A stretch of DNA of 58,820 bases from Acidobacteriota bacterium (GTDB taxonomy: Bacteria > Acidobacteriota > Terriglobia > UBA7540): the NCBI GenBank assembly GCA_023474345.1, contig JAMCXS010000008.1, positions 1 to 58,820 on the forward strand, written 5' to 3'. This document shows positions 17,369 through 27,072 of this stretch, piece after piece; within the stretch, counting starts at the first letter, position 1, and every line of letters starts with the position of its first letter. A program made the position numbers and the translations under genes. The notes beneath the pieces are model-generated. The model searched no databases, was not told the DNA's origin, and was given only the letters and a program-made list of their open reading frames with translations.

Positions 17369-17400
17369 AAATAAAAGAGGCCAGCGCGAACGCTGGCCTC
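17369..17400 (-). terminator. Rho-independent terminator of the orf114 gene
   Basis: Reading the minus strand, a GAGGCCAGCG/CGCTGGCCTC stem (17377-17400, four-base loop) is followed by TTTTATTTT. It lies 30 bases after the stop of the small secreted protein at 17430-17774. The rest of the 17077-17368 stretch has no gene. Confidence 0.9.
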
Positions 17401-17429
17401 TGGACGGTCTTGTGGCACTTCTATGGGGC

Positions 17430-17774
17430 TTATTCCTCTATTTCTTCGACGTCAGTAATGTGGATGGTGCTGCTTTCCTCCTCCAATGTGCCGGTGACCC
17501 TCACGCTCTTTCCCTCGAAGTTTTTCGCCCTTTCCTGATCGTCGAGTTGGTAAATTTTGTTGTCTTCGCCCTGCAAGACGTACTTCCTGTCTTGCTGCAT
17601 GATCTGCCCAGTGAATGTCTGTGCTGCGCTTTCCTGGGTGACAGGTTCCGCAGGTTCTTCCTGCTGGGAGATTGCCGCGGTGCCAAAGGTGGCGGCTCGC
17701 GCGGTCTGAGCGGGGATTACCCAGGCCAGTACGCCTAATGTAACGAAAACCACAAGAAGGTTGACTTTCGTCAT
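17430..17774 (-). CDS. Small secreted beta-strand protein (DUF5818-like)
   Basis: A 114-residue exported protein. ATG 17774 sits behind AAGGAGGT. The signal peptide ends near TARAATF. An acidic linker (QQEEPAEPVTQES) leads to a compact domain with TFTGQIMQQDRKYVLQGEDN, YQLDDQERAKNFEGKSVRVTG and IHITDVEEIEE. This pattern is common in small acidobacterial periplasmic proteins; the DUF5818 label is from memory and tentative. Single-gene unit with its own terminator. Confidence 0.75.
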   Translation of the reverse strand: MTKVNLLVVFVTLGVLAWVIPAQTARAATFGTAAISQQEEPAEPVTQESAAQTFTGQIMQQDRKYVLQGEDNKIYQLDDQERAKNFEGKSVRVTGTLEEESSTIHITDVEEIEE

Positions 17775-18022
17775 GTTTGGACCTCCTTCCGACACCTACA
17801 TTCCTCTTCCTCTGCTTTTATGGGAAGACGGGTCGTAACTGAATCCGATCGTGGGAATGTGGCTACTGACAATTCGATGCAATCGAAGGCCCGAAGGTGG
17901 TTGGTCCGTCGCCTTATTTTTCCAGACCGCAAGGGTCGCCGCATCGTCACGGCCCGCAGGCGCAGAAATCCAGCCCAAAGAGAATCAACGACTTCCAGAG
18001 CCGCCTTCTTGCCCGGAGCAGC

Positions 18023-19159
18023 TCAGTTGGTGGTGGAAAACCTAAAGATGGCGGTCTCCTGATAGATTTCGCCTGGCTTGAGCACAGCCGAGGGGAAATT
18101 GGGATGGTTGGGAGAATCCGGGAAGTGCTGCGTCTCGAGGCAGAATGCGCACCGGTAATTGTAAATTTTGCCCTCTTTGCCGCGATGGCTGCCGTCGAGG
18201 AAGTTTCCCGTGTACAACTGAACTCCGGGCTGGGTTGTCAGGACCTCCAGAACGCGGCCGGACTCCGGCTCAACCACGCGCGCGGCCAGCACTAGGCCGG
18301 CTCCCTTACGATTGATTACGAAATTATGGTCATAACCCCTGCCGTATTTTAATTGCGGGTCATCCTGATTAATCCGCGCTCCGATGGCGGTGGGCTTCCG
18401 GAAGTCGAGCGGTGTGCCCTCCACGCTGCGGATTTCTCCGGTAGGGATCTGGTCAGAGTTCGTGGGCGTAAGCCGGTCGGCGTTGATCATCATCACGTGC
18501 CCCAGAATGTCGCCGCTTCCGTGGCCCGCCAGGTTGAAATAAGAGTGATTGGTCAGATTCACCACCGTGGTTTTATCGGTGGTTGCGGTGTAATCAAGCC
18601 GCAGTTCGTTCGCGTCCGTCAGCGTATAGACGGTCTTCGCGGTGAGATTGCCGGGAAAGCCTTCCTCGCCGTCCGGGCTCAGGTACGTCAATTCGAGTGC
18701 GGGTAGGTTTCCCGGGAGTTCACGCGGGGTCCAAACCTTCCGGTCAAACCCTTCCATGCCGCCGTGCAAGGTATAGGAGGGCCGATTCAACGGAAGTTGG
18801 TATTCCACTCCTTCCAGCGTAAACCGGCCGCCCGCGATCCGGTTGGCAAAGCGGCCGATCAATGCGCCAAAGTGCGGTTCATTGCCGAGATATGGAGCCA
18901 GTCTATCGAAGCCGAGAACGACGTCCGCCAGGATTCCACGGCGGTCGGGAACCAGCAGCGAAACCACTTTGCCGCCGTAATTCGTAATCCCCGCCTGGAT
19001 TCCGTTCGAATTCGTAAGGGTGTAGAGATTGATCTCCTGCCCATCCGGCATTTTCCCGAACACGCTCTTCCGGATTCCAGGTTTCGTTCTCTCGCCGCCG
19101 CTTCCAAGGCTGCCAGTATCGTCCAGCATGAACGCAAATGGTAAATTTTTCGGCCACAT
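18023..19159 (-). CDS. galM: Aldose 1-epimerase
   Basis: A 378-residue galactose mutarotase-type enzyme that interconverts alpha and beta anomers of free aldoses. The conserved path is NYGGKVVSLLVPDRRG, GRFANRIAGGRF, TLHGGMEGFD, NLTNHSYFNLAG (catalytic His), YDHNFVIN, LYTGNFLDG, and CLETQHFPDSPNHPNFPS (catalytic Glu). Three consecutive ATGs follow GGGAGG; the third (19159) has the best spacing. There is no clear signal peptide, so it probably acts in the cytoplasm on sugars released by the neighbouring hydrolases. Confidence 0.95.
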   Translation of the reverse strand: MWPKNLPFAFMLDDTGSLGSGGERTKPGIRKSVFGKMPDGQEINLYTLTNSNGIQAGITNYGGKVVSLLVPDRRGILADVVLGFDRLAPYLGNEPHFGALIGRFANRIAGGRFTLEGVEYQLPLNRPSYTLHGGMEGFDRKVWTPRELPGNLPALELTYLSPDGEEGFPGNLTAKTVYTLTDANELRLDYTATTDKTTVVNLTNHSYFNLAGHGSGDILGHVMMINADRLTPTNSDQIPTGEIRSVEGTPLDFRKPTAIGARINQDDPQLKYGRGYDHNFVINRKGAGLVLAARVVEPESGRVLEVLTTQPGVQLYTGNFLDGSHRGKEGKIYNYRCAFCLETQHFPDSPNHPNFPSAVLKPGEIYQETAIFRFSTTN

Positions 19160-19414
19160 CATCATTTCCTCCCGCAGGTCCCCTTGCCGATTTGAAAGGA
19201 AGCCCCCGCTCAATTTGAAAAATGAATTCCAGGCTTCAGCGACTCCCACAGCATATCATCAAACCGACACTTCTATCCGGTTCCTTGCGGGGAAAATGAC
19301 GCGACTTTTTGCACCTCTTGCGAAAACGCCCGGATCATCCGTGCCGCGACGGCCATGCTCACCACAATCCCAGCTATTTGCCGCATACAGCCCAAGGTCG
19401 GGAAACCTGGCTGG

Positions 19415-20926
19415 TCACTCAAATTTGAAAGAGTAAAGTTTTGTATCGTTGATTACGAAACGAAGGCGGACGGGTTTCCCTGCCAGCGAACTCAGGTTGG
19501 TCTTGCCGCGCCATGACACCTCTTTCCGGACAAAATTCCCGTTGATCGGATCGCAATCGCCGGTCGAAAATCCTTTGATCGACAGCCCTGATTCGGGCCG
19601 AATCTCGACTCGCGCACATCCTCCGGCGCCCGTATTAACATTGAGGATCAATTGGCGCCCGGAAAATAGCAATGGCGGCGTCGTGAATTCGCCTCCCGCG
19701 TAATCAGCATCCACGGACACGAAGCCGTCCAGGCGCAGTCTTGCTCTCGTAATCGTGCCAATGAATTTGTCGCGCTTAATGTTGTAGTTTCCGTGGGTAT
19801 GGTCTGCGACCGCATAATAGAGCCAAATTTCCTCCGGCCGGCTGATGATTCCTGAAGCCATGTAGGCGTAACCGCTGGCAAACCCTCCCGCTCTGCCGCG
19901 TCCGATAAAGGGTTTGCGGTCCAGGCGCTTCCAAACAATGCCGTCCCGGCTGGTTGCAAACTGAATATCGAGTGGTCCATCGTTCCGGGGGCTCGCGGAC
20001 CCCATGCGTCGCGCCGCCGCTTCCTGGTAGTGGTAGTATGCCGAAGGGAACATAAGATAGGCGTTCTCGGTGTGTGGGTACTTTAAAGCTGCCGAAGTGT
20101 AAAAATCCATGCCGGAGAAAAATTGGCTGTCCAGCCCCTGTTGGTCTTCCTGGTCGTAGGAAAAGACGACTTGTTCTTTGCCCCAGTCTGTAATGTCATC
20201 GAATGCACATCGGCCCACTTTTCGCATCGGGTCCCACACGCGGACGTATCCCACATACTTTCCAATCCGATCGTCGAAGAAGCAGATGTTGTTCGTATCG
20301 CTCGGGCGAAAGACAGGAGAGTTCTTCATTAGCTTCCAATGAAGGCCGTCGGATGAGGCGGCTACGTAAGTTCCAGGCTTTTGTCCTGGCGGGCGCAAGT
20401 TCGCCACCATCTTGTACCTTTCGGAGCGTGGGCAGGAGGGGTTGGTATCCTTAAAGACGCAATTGGGTTCGTGTTCCATCCGCTCAGGCGGGAAGACAAT
20501 ATTCGTGTCGCGCCGGCCGTTAAACGGAACGATGCCCAGGTTAGGCTTTTCCCAATGCACCCCGTCTTTCGACGTGGCATAGCAGCACCAGCGGCTTCCG
20601 TCATTTGCAATCGCGTCATACCAGAGCTTGAGGATGCCCTCGTCCTCCATGATCGAGTTGTACGCCAGAACGCCAAAGCCTTCCCAGGGCTTGTCGGCAA
20701 CCAGGCATCGCTCGCCGGTTGGGGCGGGGCGGTTGACGACGAGGCGCACATCGCGTCCTGCGGCGATGAAGGAATCATCAATGAAGAGCTGCCTCTCGGA
20801 TTTCACATCGAGCGGTGTTGTCGACCTCGATGCCGGCTCGCTGAAAGCGGGCAGCCTCAACTCGGAAACCAGCGGCGCAGCCGTGATCGACCCGGCAACG
20901 TGTTGCAAGAACCTCCGTCGTTTCAT
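19415..20926 (-). CDS. Tat-exported beta-propeller glycosidase-like protein (GH32/GH43-like)
   Basis: A 503-residue protein with a Tat signal (MKRRRFLQHVAGSITAAPLV). ATG 20926 is set by GGAGGT seven bases ahead. The body is rich in propeller-blade motifs: LKLWYDAIANDGSRWCCYATSKDGVHWEKPNLG, YVAASSDGLHWKLM, DIQFATSRDGIVWKRL. These SxDGxxW repeats are typical of the GH32/GH43/GH130-like superfamily and of uncharacterised secreted propellers. A C-terminal beta-sandwich (VEIRPESGLSIKGFS, VRLRFVIND) may bind sugar. Substrate and exact family are not readable. It diverges from the GH9 gene with a 353-base shared upstream region. Confidence 0.8.
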   Translation of the reverse strand: MKRRRFLQHVAGSITAAPLVSELRLPAFSEPASRSTTPLDVKSERQLFIDDSFIAAGRDVRLVVNRPAPTGERCLVADKPWEGFGVLAYNSIMEDEGILKLWYDAIANDGSRWCCYATSKDGVHWEKPNLGIVPFNGRRDTNIVFPPERMEHEPNCVFKDTNPSCPRSERYKMVANLRPPGQKPGTYVAASSDGLHWKLMKNSPVFRPSDTNNICFFDDRIGKYVGYVRVWDPMRKVGRCAFDDITDWGKEQVVFSYDQEDQQGLDSQFFSGMDFYTSAALKYPHTENAYLMFPSAYYHYQEAAARRMGSASPRNDGPLDIQFATSRDGIVWKRLDRKPFIGRGRAGGFASGYAYMASGIISRPEEIWLYYAVADHTHGNYNIKRDKFIGTITRARLRLDGFVSVDADYAGGEFTTPPLLFSGRQLILNVNTGAGGCARVEIRPESGLSIKGFSTGDCDPINGNFVRKEVSWRGKTNLSSLAGKPVRLRFVINDTKLYSFKFE

Positions 20927-21279
20927 GCTTACCTCCATTGGGCGGCATTTGGCATAGCTTATCGCATACGGTCTTCGTTCGCTCGTTGCATCCACGGCGT
21001 ATTGCGCCCCGAGCGCTGCCGCCGCGATCGATGATCGCCGGTTCTTCTCTAGTAAACGGGCGATGATCCATTCTGGCAGTGTAACCCCTGCTTTTGAGGT
21101 CGGAGAAATTTAGGTTTGGAAAACAGGCTGTTTTTGAGGTACTCTCGCGTCTTGTCACGCCCGAGCCCCGCGTTGCCGCAGGAAATCATATTCAATGCCT
21201 GCCGCTCGGTGCCGTGCTGGGGGTTCTGACCGGGAACAGCGCCGCGCTTATTAGATTGCTCCCATGGAGGTTGCAACTG

Positions 21280-23097
21280 ATGGACCGAAGAAAATTCTTA
21301 GGCTCGCTCTCAGCGCTATCGGCGGGAGCTGTTCCGACAGTACTCCACGCCCAGGTCGGACCTCCAACGGTCGATCCTGTCGAAAAGGATATTCCTTCAA
21401 AATCGCCGACGATCGCTTTGAATCACCTCGGATTCCGGCCGCACGTTGGACGGAAAGTGCTTCTGGTACGTGCGGTTAACAAAGATCAACCGCGAGAGTA
21501 TACTTTGCGGGTCGTTGGATCCAGCAACTTCCATTTTACGCGTGAATTGAAATTGACTCAGGGCGACCTGGGAGCCTGCCTCATGGCGGACTTCTCTGAC
21601 TTCAACCGACCGACCGTCTATCCGGCCATCTATCAGATCAACGTTGGACATGAATACTCTGTCCCCTTTTTCATTTGCGAGGATGTGTGGCGCCGGACGC
21701 TTCCGAGGTCGGTGGGTTACTACCGATACCAGCGTTGCGGCGTGGACGTTCCGGGCGTGCATCCCATTTGCCACTTGGACGATGCGCGGCGGCGGGATAA
21801 TGGCGAGCATGTCAATGTGATCGGCGGCTGGCACGATGCCGGCGACCTGCGCAAATGGATGGACCCGACCATGCTCAATGCCATTGCCCTGCTCAATCTG
21901 GTTCGAAACATTCCAAACCCGCAGCCGGGTGACGTGACGCACGAGTACATTCTCGACGAAGTTCGACACGGAAACCGCTATTTCCTGAAGATGCAGGATA
22001 CGGACGGAAGAATATGGCACGACGTGGCGGGCGGCGTGAATGGGGACAACAGCGACAACCATTGGACCGACAATATCGTCGGCACGGCTGACGACCGCTA
22101 TATCAACGTCACCAAGCTTGAACACATTTCGGCCATGTTTGCAACGCTGCAGGCCATGGTGGGTCAAATTTACGGGCCTTCGGATTCCGCTTACGCCCGC
22201 TTGTGCCTGCGGGCAGGAGTTCGAGCGTGGAACGGTTCGGCGCGAAAAGGCTCCACGCTGGACTGCGCCTGGTGGTGTATGGCCGCGTGCGAACTTTTCC
22301 GTGCCACAAAGCAGAAGGAGTACCACACAGCGGCAATAAGCCTTGGCCGGCGCCTGATGGCCCGCCAGGCGACCACCTACCTGGCAGACCAGCATCAGAT
22401 TCGAGGATATTGGACAGATTATGGGAAAGGTCCTGCCGGCAGTGCCTCATCAACCGGCGTGCCTTATTTCAGTGTTGTTTATCCCGCCATGCCGGCCTAC
22501 GCTTTGCTGGAACTCTACGACGCGTTTCCGGACGCCGAGGACCGCCCCAGATGGAAAGACGCTGTCCGGATGCATCTGGATGAATTCGTGATTCCTCTGG
22601 CGGAACGCAATCCCTATCATCTTATTCCCTCCGGACTTTATCTTGGCCGACCTTCGCCCGAAACCTATCGACCTCTGGCGGGCAGGCTGACCTATCGTTA
22701 TTTCATGCCGGTCCGGAAACAATGGTTCTGGCTAGGAATTGATTCCAATCTGGAGAACAATGCTTTGATGGCAGCCCGCTTTGCGTTGATTACCAAAGAC
22801 GATCCCGGCGGCGGAAAACAGTACGCCGACCTCGCCTACCGTCAACTGGAGTGGGTGATGGGTGGAAATCCGTTTGGCGCCTGCCTGATGACTGGCGAGG
22901 GAATGCGCAATCCTTACCCTCATTCAAGGTTTGTGGGGCTGATTCCGGGTGGGATCATGAATGGGATTGCAGGGAACGCTGAGGATGAGCCGGTGCTTGA
23001 TCAGGCATACACCTTCCACTGGCGCACGAATGAGTACTGGAGTCCCCACGTCGCCTACTACTTGTGGTCCGTGTCCACTTTGGAGAATTTCAGTTAA
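21280..23097 (+). CDS. GH9 cellulase-type glycosidase, Tat-like signal
   Basis: A 605-residue family 9 endo- or exoglucanase-type enzyme. ATG 21280 follows GGAGG; the longer open frame upstream is not needed. MDRRKFLGSLSALSAGA is a Tat-like signal. An Ig-like N-terminal domain (NHLGFRPHVGRKVLLV, as in CelD) spans about residues 45-130. GGWHDAGDLRKW contains the catalytic base Asp pair. Near the C-terminus VMGGNPFG and TNEYWSPHVAY provide the catalytic acid Glu. It probably acts on beta-glucans outside the cytoplasm. Divergent from the propeller protein, so the two could share control. Confidence 0.93.
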   Translation: MDRRKFLGSLSALSAGAVPTVLHAQVGPPTVDPVEKDIPSKSPTIALNHLGFRPHVGRKVLLVRAVNKDQPREYTLRVVGSSNFHFTRELKLTQGDLGACLMADFSDFNRPTVYPAIYQINVGHEYSVPFFICEDVWRRTLPRSVGYYRYQRCGVDVPGVHPICHLDDARRRDNGEHVNVIGGWHDAGDLRKWMDPTMLNAIALLNLVRNIPNPQPGDVTHEYILDEVRHGNRYFLKMQDTDGRIWHDVAGGVNGDNSDNHWTDNIVGTADDRYINVTKLEHISAMFATLQAMVGQIYGPSDSAYARLCLRAGVRAWNGSARKGSTLDCAWWCMAACELFRATKQKEYHTAAISLGRRLMARQATTYLADQHQIRGYWTDYGKGPAGSASSTGVPYFSVVYPAMPAYALLELYDAFPDAEDRPRWKDAVRMHLDEFVIPLAERNPYHLIPSGLYLGRPSPETYRPLAGRLTYRYFMPVRKQWFWLGIDSNLENNALMAARFALITKDDPGGGKQYADLAYRQLEWVMGGNPFGACLMTGEGMRNPYPHSRFVGLIPGGIMNGIAGNAEDEPVLDQAYTFHWRTNEYWSPHVAYYLWSVSTLENFS

Positions 23098-23440
23098 GCT
23101 TCTCGCCCCCGCCGCCCGCAGCAGACCTCGCCCTTGGGGTCTGCGGAATTCGGGTTTGGAATTAAGTGTGCCCCGAAATGTTCTCCCGTCGTGTCACGCC
23201 TGCGTCGTTCGTTAACGACACAATGCCGCAGCAGTTATCATCACAGCGAGGACGCCTCGAAGCCGCAATGCGAAAAATCAGAGCATTTCTCAAAGGCCTA
23301 AGGTGAACGGTGTGCTTTCAGTAAAAGAGCCACGCTGCGGGTCCGTAGTCGTGCCGATGCAGGACAAGTGCGGCGCTCGATGTTCCCGCGTCGACAGCGG
23401 CTCTGCCGGCAACAACAGGCCAGAATGAGATCGGTCCCGC

Positions 23441-23779
23441 GCAGAAAAAACTTGACAAAATAAGCCTAGTGTGCTAGTCTTAATTGGGGTTGAGCGGTGC
23501 CTGAGCCTTCCGGGCGCGGGGAAGGGAAATGAGCATGAGGGCAGTCGTAAGACATTCAGCGAAGGGCTTAAAAGGCCGTTCCGAGCCTTGCCAGGGGCAA
23601 AGATGTGAAAAAAAAGAATTCTTTTTTAGGGGAAACGAAGCTGGGAAATTATTGAAAACAAAGGGACGCTGTGGAAATAACGGGCAAAACGAACCTAAAA
23701 CGAAGCTAGCCAAGTTGTTGAAAATAAAGGACAGGCCAAAAAACGAACCGAAAACGAAGCTAAAGACAACGCTAGCCTA
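23441..23779 (+). repeat. Dispersed AACGAACC element, copy 2
   Basis: Second copy of the element at 11203-11577. TTGACA at 23452-23457 and TAGTCT at 23475-23480 are 17 bases apart, with the same CTAGTGTGC spacer as copy 1. GGGAAATGAGCA follows, then the A8-GAATTC-T6 dyad (GAATTC 23616-23621), AACGAACC/AACGAAGC blocks with TTGTTGAAAA joints, and the GCTAGCCTA end (23771-23779). The 137-codon frame across it (23529-23942) overruns the next gene's start and is judged fortuitous. The preceding 23098-23440 holds nothing else recognisable. Confidence 0.85.
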
Positions 23780-23917
23780 TGCTGGATCAATTGCCGGGGT
23801 GCGGGCCAGGCGGACGAGCTTTGATCTGTTGGGTGGTGGCTGCCGCCCGGGAAAATGGCGCTCTGAGTCGTTTCCCGTTTGCGGGCGCGCTATACTTGCT
23901 CTTAGGAGAAGGTGCAT

Positions 23918-24346
23918 ATGCCCTACTGCCCGGATTGCCTGACCGAATACGTGGAAGGCACGCGAAATTGCGAAGACTGTGGGGCGCCGCTGCTTCCCGG
24001 CTCGCCTCCCGAGGCGGGCGAAAGGGAAACGCCAGAAGAGGATCGAGCGGGCGCTATTGGAGGGTGGTTTCGTTCGCTCCTGGGCGGCGGTCCAGAGCAT
24101 GATTCGCCGGAAGCCAAGATGGTGCGAATCCGCACGTTCTCCGGTTACACGGCGTCGCTCGATGCGGATCTGGCGCGCAACCTGCTGCGCGCGCAGGGAA
24201 TCCCTTCCATCCTGCCGGGTGAAACTTCTGTTGAGATGCTGCCGTTCCTGGAGGTTTCTCTGCTGGTATGCGAGGAAGACGCCGAGCGGGCTAAGAGTAT
24301 CCTCAGTGACTACTTTGATAAGTCGGGGCCCCAACTGGTCGAGTAA
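23918..24346 (+). CDS. Zinc-ribbon plus DUF2007-like protein
   Basis: A 142-residue cytoplasmic protein. ATG 23918 follows AGGAGAAGG, and TATACT lies at 23891-23896. An N-terminal zinc ribbon (MPYCPDCLTEY...CEDCGAPL) is joined by an acidic linker to a DUF2007-type domain (VRIRTFSGYTASLDADLARNLLRAQGIPSIL, LEVSLLVCEEDAERAKSIL). DUF2007 domains are annotated as putative signal-transducing proteins, with no known reaction. The gene converges on the TPR gene with a single base between the two stops. Confidence 0.85.
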   Translation: MPYCPDCLTEYVEGTRNCEDCGAPLLPGSPPEAGERETPEEDRAGAIGGWFRSLLGGGPEHDSPEAKMVRIRTFSGYTASLDADLARNLLRAQGIPSILPGETSVEMLPFLEVSLLVCEEDAERAKSILSDYFDKSGPQLVE

Positions 24347-24347
24347 C

Positions 24348-24791
24348 TCATTCGCGCGCAGGGCGGGCTTTATGCTGCGTTCGCCCGGAATTCTGCAGTT
24401 CGCGCTCCAGGCGCCGGATTGCTTTGTGCGCGCCCTTCGCTTCGTCGGCCTGCTTCTCGGAAGGAAGAGCGTTCAAGTACTCGCGGTAGGCGGCCAGAGC
24501 CTTGCGCTTCCGTCCCAACTTCTCATAAACCTTGCCCAATTGCAGATAGGCAGGAGCATAGTCGGAGTCGGTACGGATGGCTTCCTTGTAACGGCTGAGC
24601 GCTCCGCGGTAGTCCTTCCGGTGCAGATAAAAGTTGCCAATCTCCACCGACTTCCAGGCCGGAGGCGGAACATAGTGGTATGAATCGTTATTTGATTGGT
24701 TGCCCGGAGCCGCAGACTGCGCCCCAAGAGAGGTGGAGAGAGAAGCGAGCAGAAGGGGCACGACGAAGAGTCCGATCGCAAAGCGCCGCAT
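24348..24791 (-). CDS. Secreted TPR protein
   Basis: A 147-residue exported protein. The signal peptide (MRRFAIGLFVVPLLLASLSTSLGAQ) is followed by two TPR repeats (VEIGNFYLHRKDYRGALSRYKEAIRTDSDYA and PAYLQLGKVYEKLGRKRKALAAYREYL, split here for reading). The charged end carries RRLERELQ. Likely a periplasmic protein-interaction module. It diverges from uvrC and converges on the zinc-ribbon gene. Confidence 0.8.
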   Translation of the reverse strand: MRRFAIGLFVVPLLLASLSTSLGAQSAAPGNQSNNDSYHYVPPPAWKSVEIGNFYLHRKDYRGALSRYKEAIRTDSDYAPAYLQLGKVYEKLGRKRKALAAYREYLNALPSEKQADEAKGAHKAIRRLERELQNSGRTQHKARPARE

Positions 24792-24893
24792 AGTTAGATT
24801 TTCTTTGCCGGCTGCCAGCGTGTCAACTTCCTGGAAGCCGGCTTTGGGTTCACCGCCGTGCTAAACGATAATGGTAGTAGCAGGGAGCGGAAC

Positions 24894-26702
24894 ATGAACG
24901 GCCTTCTCCGGGAAAAATCGGAAGACTTGCCCGCGCTTCCTGGCGTCTATCTTTTTAAGGACGAGGCCGGCCGCCCAATTTACGTGGGGAAAGCCAAGTC
25001 GTTGCGGCACCGTGTACGTTCCTACTTTCAGGAGTCGCGCCCCAGCGATGAAAAGCGCGACCGGTTGCTCGAGGCGGCAGCCGATCTTGAAACCATTCTC
25101 GTTGATAACGAAAAGGAAGCCCTTGCGCTTGAAAACAACCTGATCAAGCAGTTTCAGCCGCGCTATAACGTTCTGCTGCGTGACGACAAAACCTATCCCT
25201 ACATCAAGCTCACCATGCACGAACGCTTTCCGCGTGTCTACGTGACGCGCCGGCTGAAGAAGGACGGCTCGCGCTACTACGGCCCTTATTTTCCCGCGAG
25301 CCTTGCTTACCGGATCGTTGACTTGATTCACCGGCGATTTTTCGTTCCCTCGTGCCAGGTGGACCTTACGCGTTACCATCCGCGCCCCTGTCTGCAGTAT
25401 TACATCAAACGCTGCCTGGGTCCGTGCGTGGAGACCTTGACCACGCCGGAGAGCTATGCCGAGGCTGTCCACGATGTTCGAATGTTGCTCGAAGGCCGCG
25501 AAAGTGATCTGGTCCGAGAATTGCGCGAGCGCATGCGCCGCGCTTCAGAGGAACAGCGCTACGAGGAGGCGGCGCGTTACCGCGACCAGCTTGCCACCAT
25601 GGAGCAGCTCCACGAGCGGCAAAAGATGGCGGCTTCCTCAGGCGAAGATTTTGACATTTTCGGCTTTCACCGTGAAGGGGTGCAAATGGCGGTGAACCTG
25701 TTTCACTTGCGCAACGGCCGCACCGTGGACCGCCGGGAATTTTTCTGGGAGGATCTGGACGAGCCGGACCTGGGGAATGTGTTTGCCGCGCTTATCAAGC
25801 AGGTCTACCTTGATCAGCAATATGTGCCGAGCGAAATCTACGTGCCGGTGGGTTTCGAGGACCAGGCGATTTTGGAAGAACTGTTTTCGGAAAAAAGGGG
25901 CAAACCGGTTCACATTCTGATTCCGGAAGCTGGCCGCCGGCGGGCTCTGCTGGAGCTTGTTGCCCGCAACGCCCGTCATTCTTTTGAGCGCAGATTCAGA
26001 GTGCTGAAGCCAAAGACCAGTGAGATGCTTGACGAACTGGCCGACACCCTCGACCTGGCCAAACCACCGCGCCGGATTGAGGCTTTTGACGTCTCGCACA
26101 TCCAGGGGACCGACATCGTGGCTTCCATGGTGGTGTGGGAAGGCGGACAGATGAAGAAGTCCGATTACCGGAAGTTCATCATCAAGACCGTGCCCCAAAA
26201 CGACGATTTTGCCAGTATGCGTGAAGTGGTTGGTAGGCGATACCGGCGCTTATGCGAGGAGAACAAGCCCCTGCCGGACCTGATTCTGATCGATGGAGGA
26301 ATTGGGCAGCTCCACGCGGCCGCAAACGCCTTGGCGGAACTCGAAATCATAAACCAGCCGCTCGTGAGTATCGCCAAGCGGGAAGAAATCCTGTACGTCC
26401 ATGGCCGCGAGGATGAGCCGGTGGTTCTTGACCATCACTCGCCGGTCTTGCACCTAATTCAACGGATCCGTGATGAGGCTCACAGGTTTGCGGTGACTTT
26501 CCACCGTAAGCGGCGCTCCAGCCGCGAGTTTACCTCAGCGTTGCGTGAAATACCGGGCGTGGGCGAGCGAACTGCCAGAAAGCTATTGGAGCATTTTGGA
26601 AGCCTGAGCAAGCTGCGATCCGTCGGAGAGGCTGAGTTATCGCAAATCGTAACCCCGACGCAGGCAGCCCGCATCAAAGAATATGTGGGCCGGCTGGAAT
26701 AA
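24894..26702 (+). CDS. uvrC: UvrABC system protein C
   Basis: A 602-residue dual-incision nuclease of excision repair. ATG 24894 follows AGGGAG; a GTG frame start at 24858 lacks an RBS. Order of domains: GIY-YIG nuclease (LPGVYLFKDEAGRPIYVGKAKSLRHR), Cys-rich turn (CLQYYIKRCLGPC), UVR helix (LREREMRR-like region near 220), RNase H-like C-terminal nuclease (IEAFDVSHIQGTDIVASMVVWE with catalytic Asp; LILIDGGIGQL), and two helix-hairpin-helix motifs (IPGVGERTARKLLEHFG). Normal length and intact. Stands alone, about 14 kb from uvrA. Confidence 0.97.
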   Translation: MNGLLREKSEDLPALPGVYLFKDEAGRPIYVGKAKSLRHRVRSYFQESRPSDEKRDRLLEAAADLETILVDNEKEALALENNLIKQFQPRYNVLLRDDKTYPYIKLTMHERFPRVYVTRRLKKDGSRYYGPYFPASLAYRIVDLIHRRFFVPSCQVDLTRYHPRPCLQYYIKRCLGPCVETLTTPESYAEAVHDVRMLLEGRESDLVRELRERMRRASEEQRYEEAARYRDQLATMEQLHERQKMAASSGEDFDIFGFHREGVQMAVNLFHLRNGRTVDRREFFWEDLDEPDLGNVFAALIKQVYLDQQYVPSEIYVPVGFEDQAILEELFSEKRGKPVHILIPEAGRRRALLELVARNARHSFERRFRVLKPKTSEMLDELADTLDLAKPPRRIEAFDVSHIQGTDIVASMVVWEGGQMKKSDYRKFIIKTVPQNDDFASMREVVGRRYRRLCEENKPLPDLILIDGGIGQLHAAANALAELEIINQPLVSIAKREEILYVHGREDEPVVLDHHSPVLHLIQRIRDEAHRFAVTFHRKRRSSREFTSALREIPGVGERTARKLLEHFGSLSKLRSVGEAELSQIVTPTQAARIKEYVGRLE

Positions 26703-26817
26703 TCCGTAATAATAGCTGGTCCAGACTGTCTACTATTAATTGCTTTGGTAATAGAAAGATTTGTTGTTGAAAATCTGATTGGACTTTGATAGCTTAAACA
26801 CAGATCGGAGGGTAGCC

Positions 26818-27051
26818 ATGAACATGAAGAAAGTACTTTACGGTCTAGGAATGGTAGCAGCCGGGGCGGGAATTGGAGCTGTTACAGCGCTCCTTTATGC
26901 TCCACAGAGCGGCAAAGAAACAAGAAAGCTTATCTCCCGCAAAGCGGAAGACAGCGTGGATTATGTCACTGAGCGAGGCCGTGATATCCGCAAGCAGGCA
27001 GAGGAGGCCTTCGAAAAGGGAAGGGAATTTGCGATTAAGCTCGTTGCCTAA
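26818..27051 (+). CDS. YtxH-like small membrane protein 1
   Basis: A 77-residue protein starting at ATG 26818 behind GGAGGG. A short Gly/Ala-rich membrane segment (GLGMVAAGAGIGAVTALLYAPQ) is followed by SGKETRKLISRKAEDSVDYV and an amphipathic helix, the YtxH pattern (GxxxGxxxALLxAPxSGxETR). Members are general-stress related in firmicutes; role here unknown. The next gene, 21 bases on, is a second copy of the same family. Confidence 0.88.
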   Translation: MNMKKVLYGLGMVAAGAGIGAVTALLYAPQSGKETRKLISRKAEDSVDYVTERGRDIRKQAEEAFEKGREFAIKLVA

Positions 27052-27072
27052 GAGAAATGAAGGAGGTCTTCG

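Noticed and set aside
23529-23942. 137-codon frame across the second AACGAACC element
   Set aside because: Its NEPKTK-like repeats come from the DNA repeat, the other copy breaks the frame, and it overruns the well-supported start at 23918.
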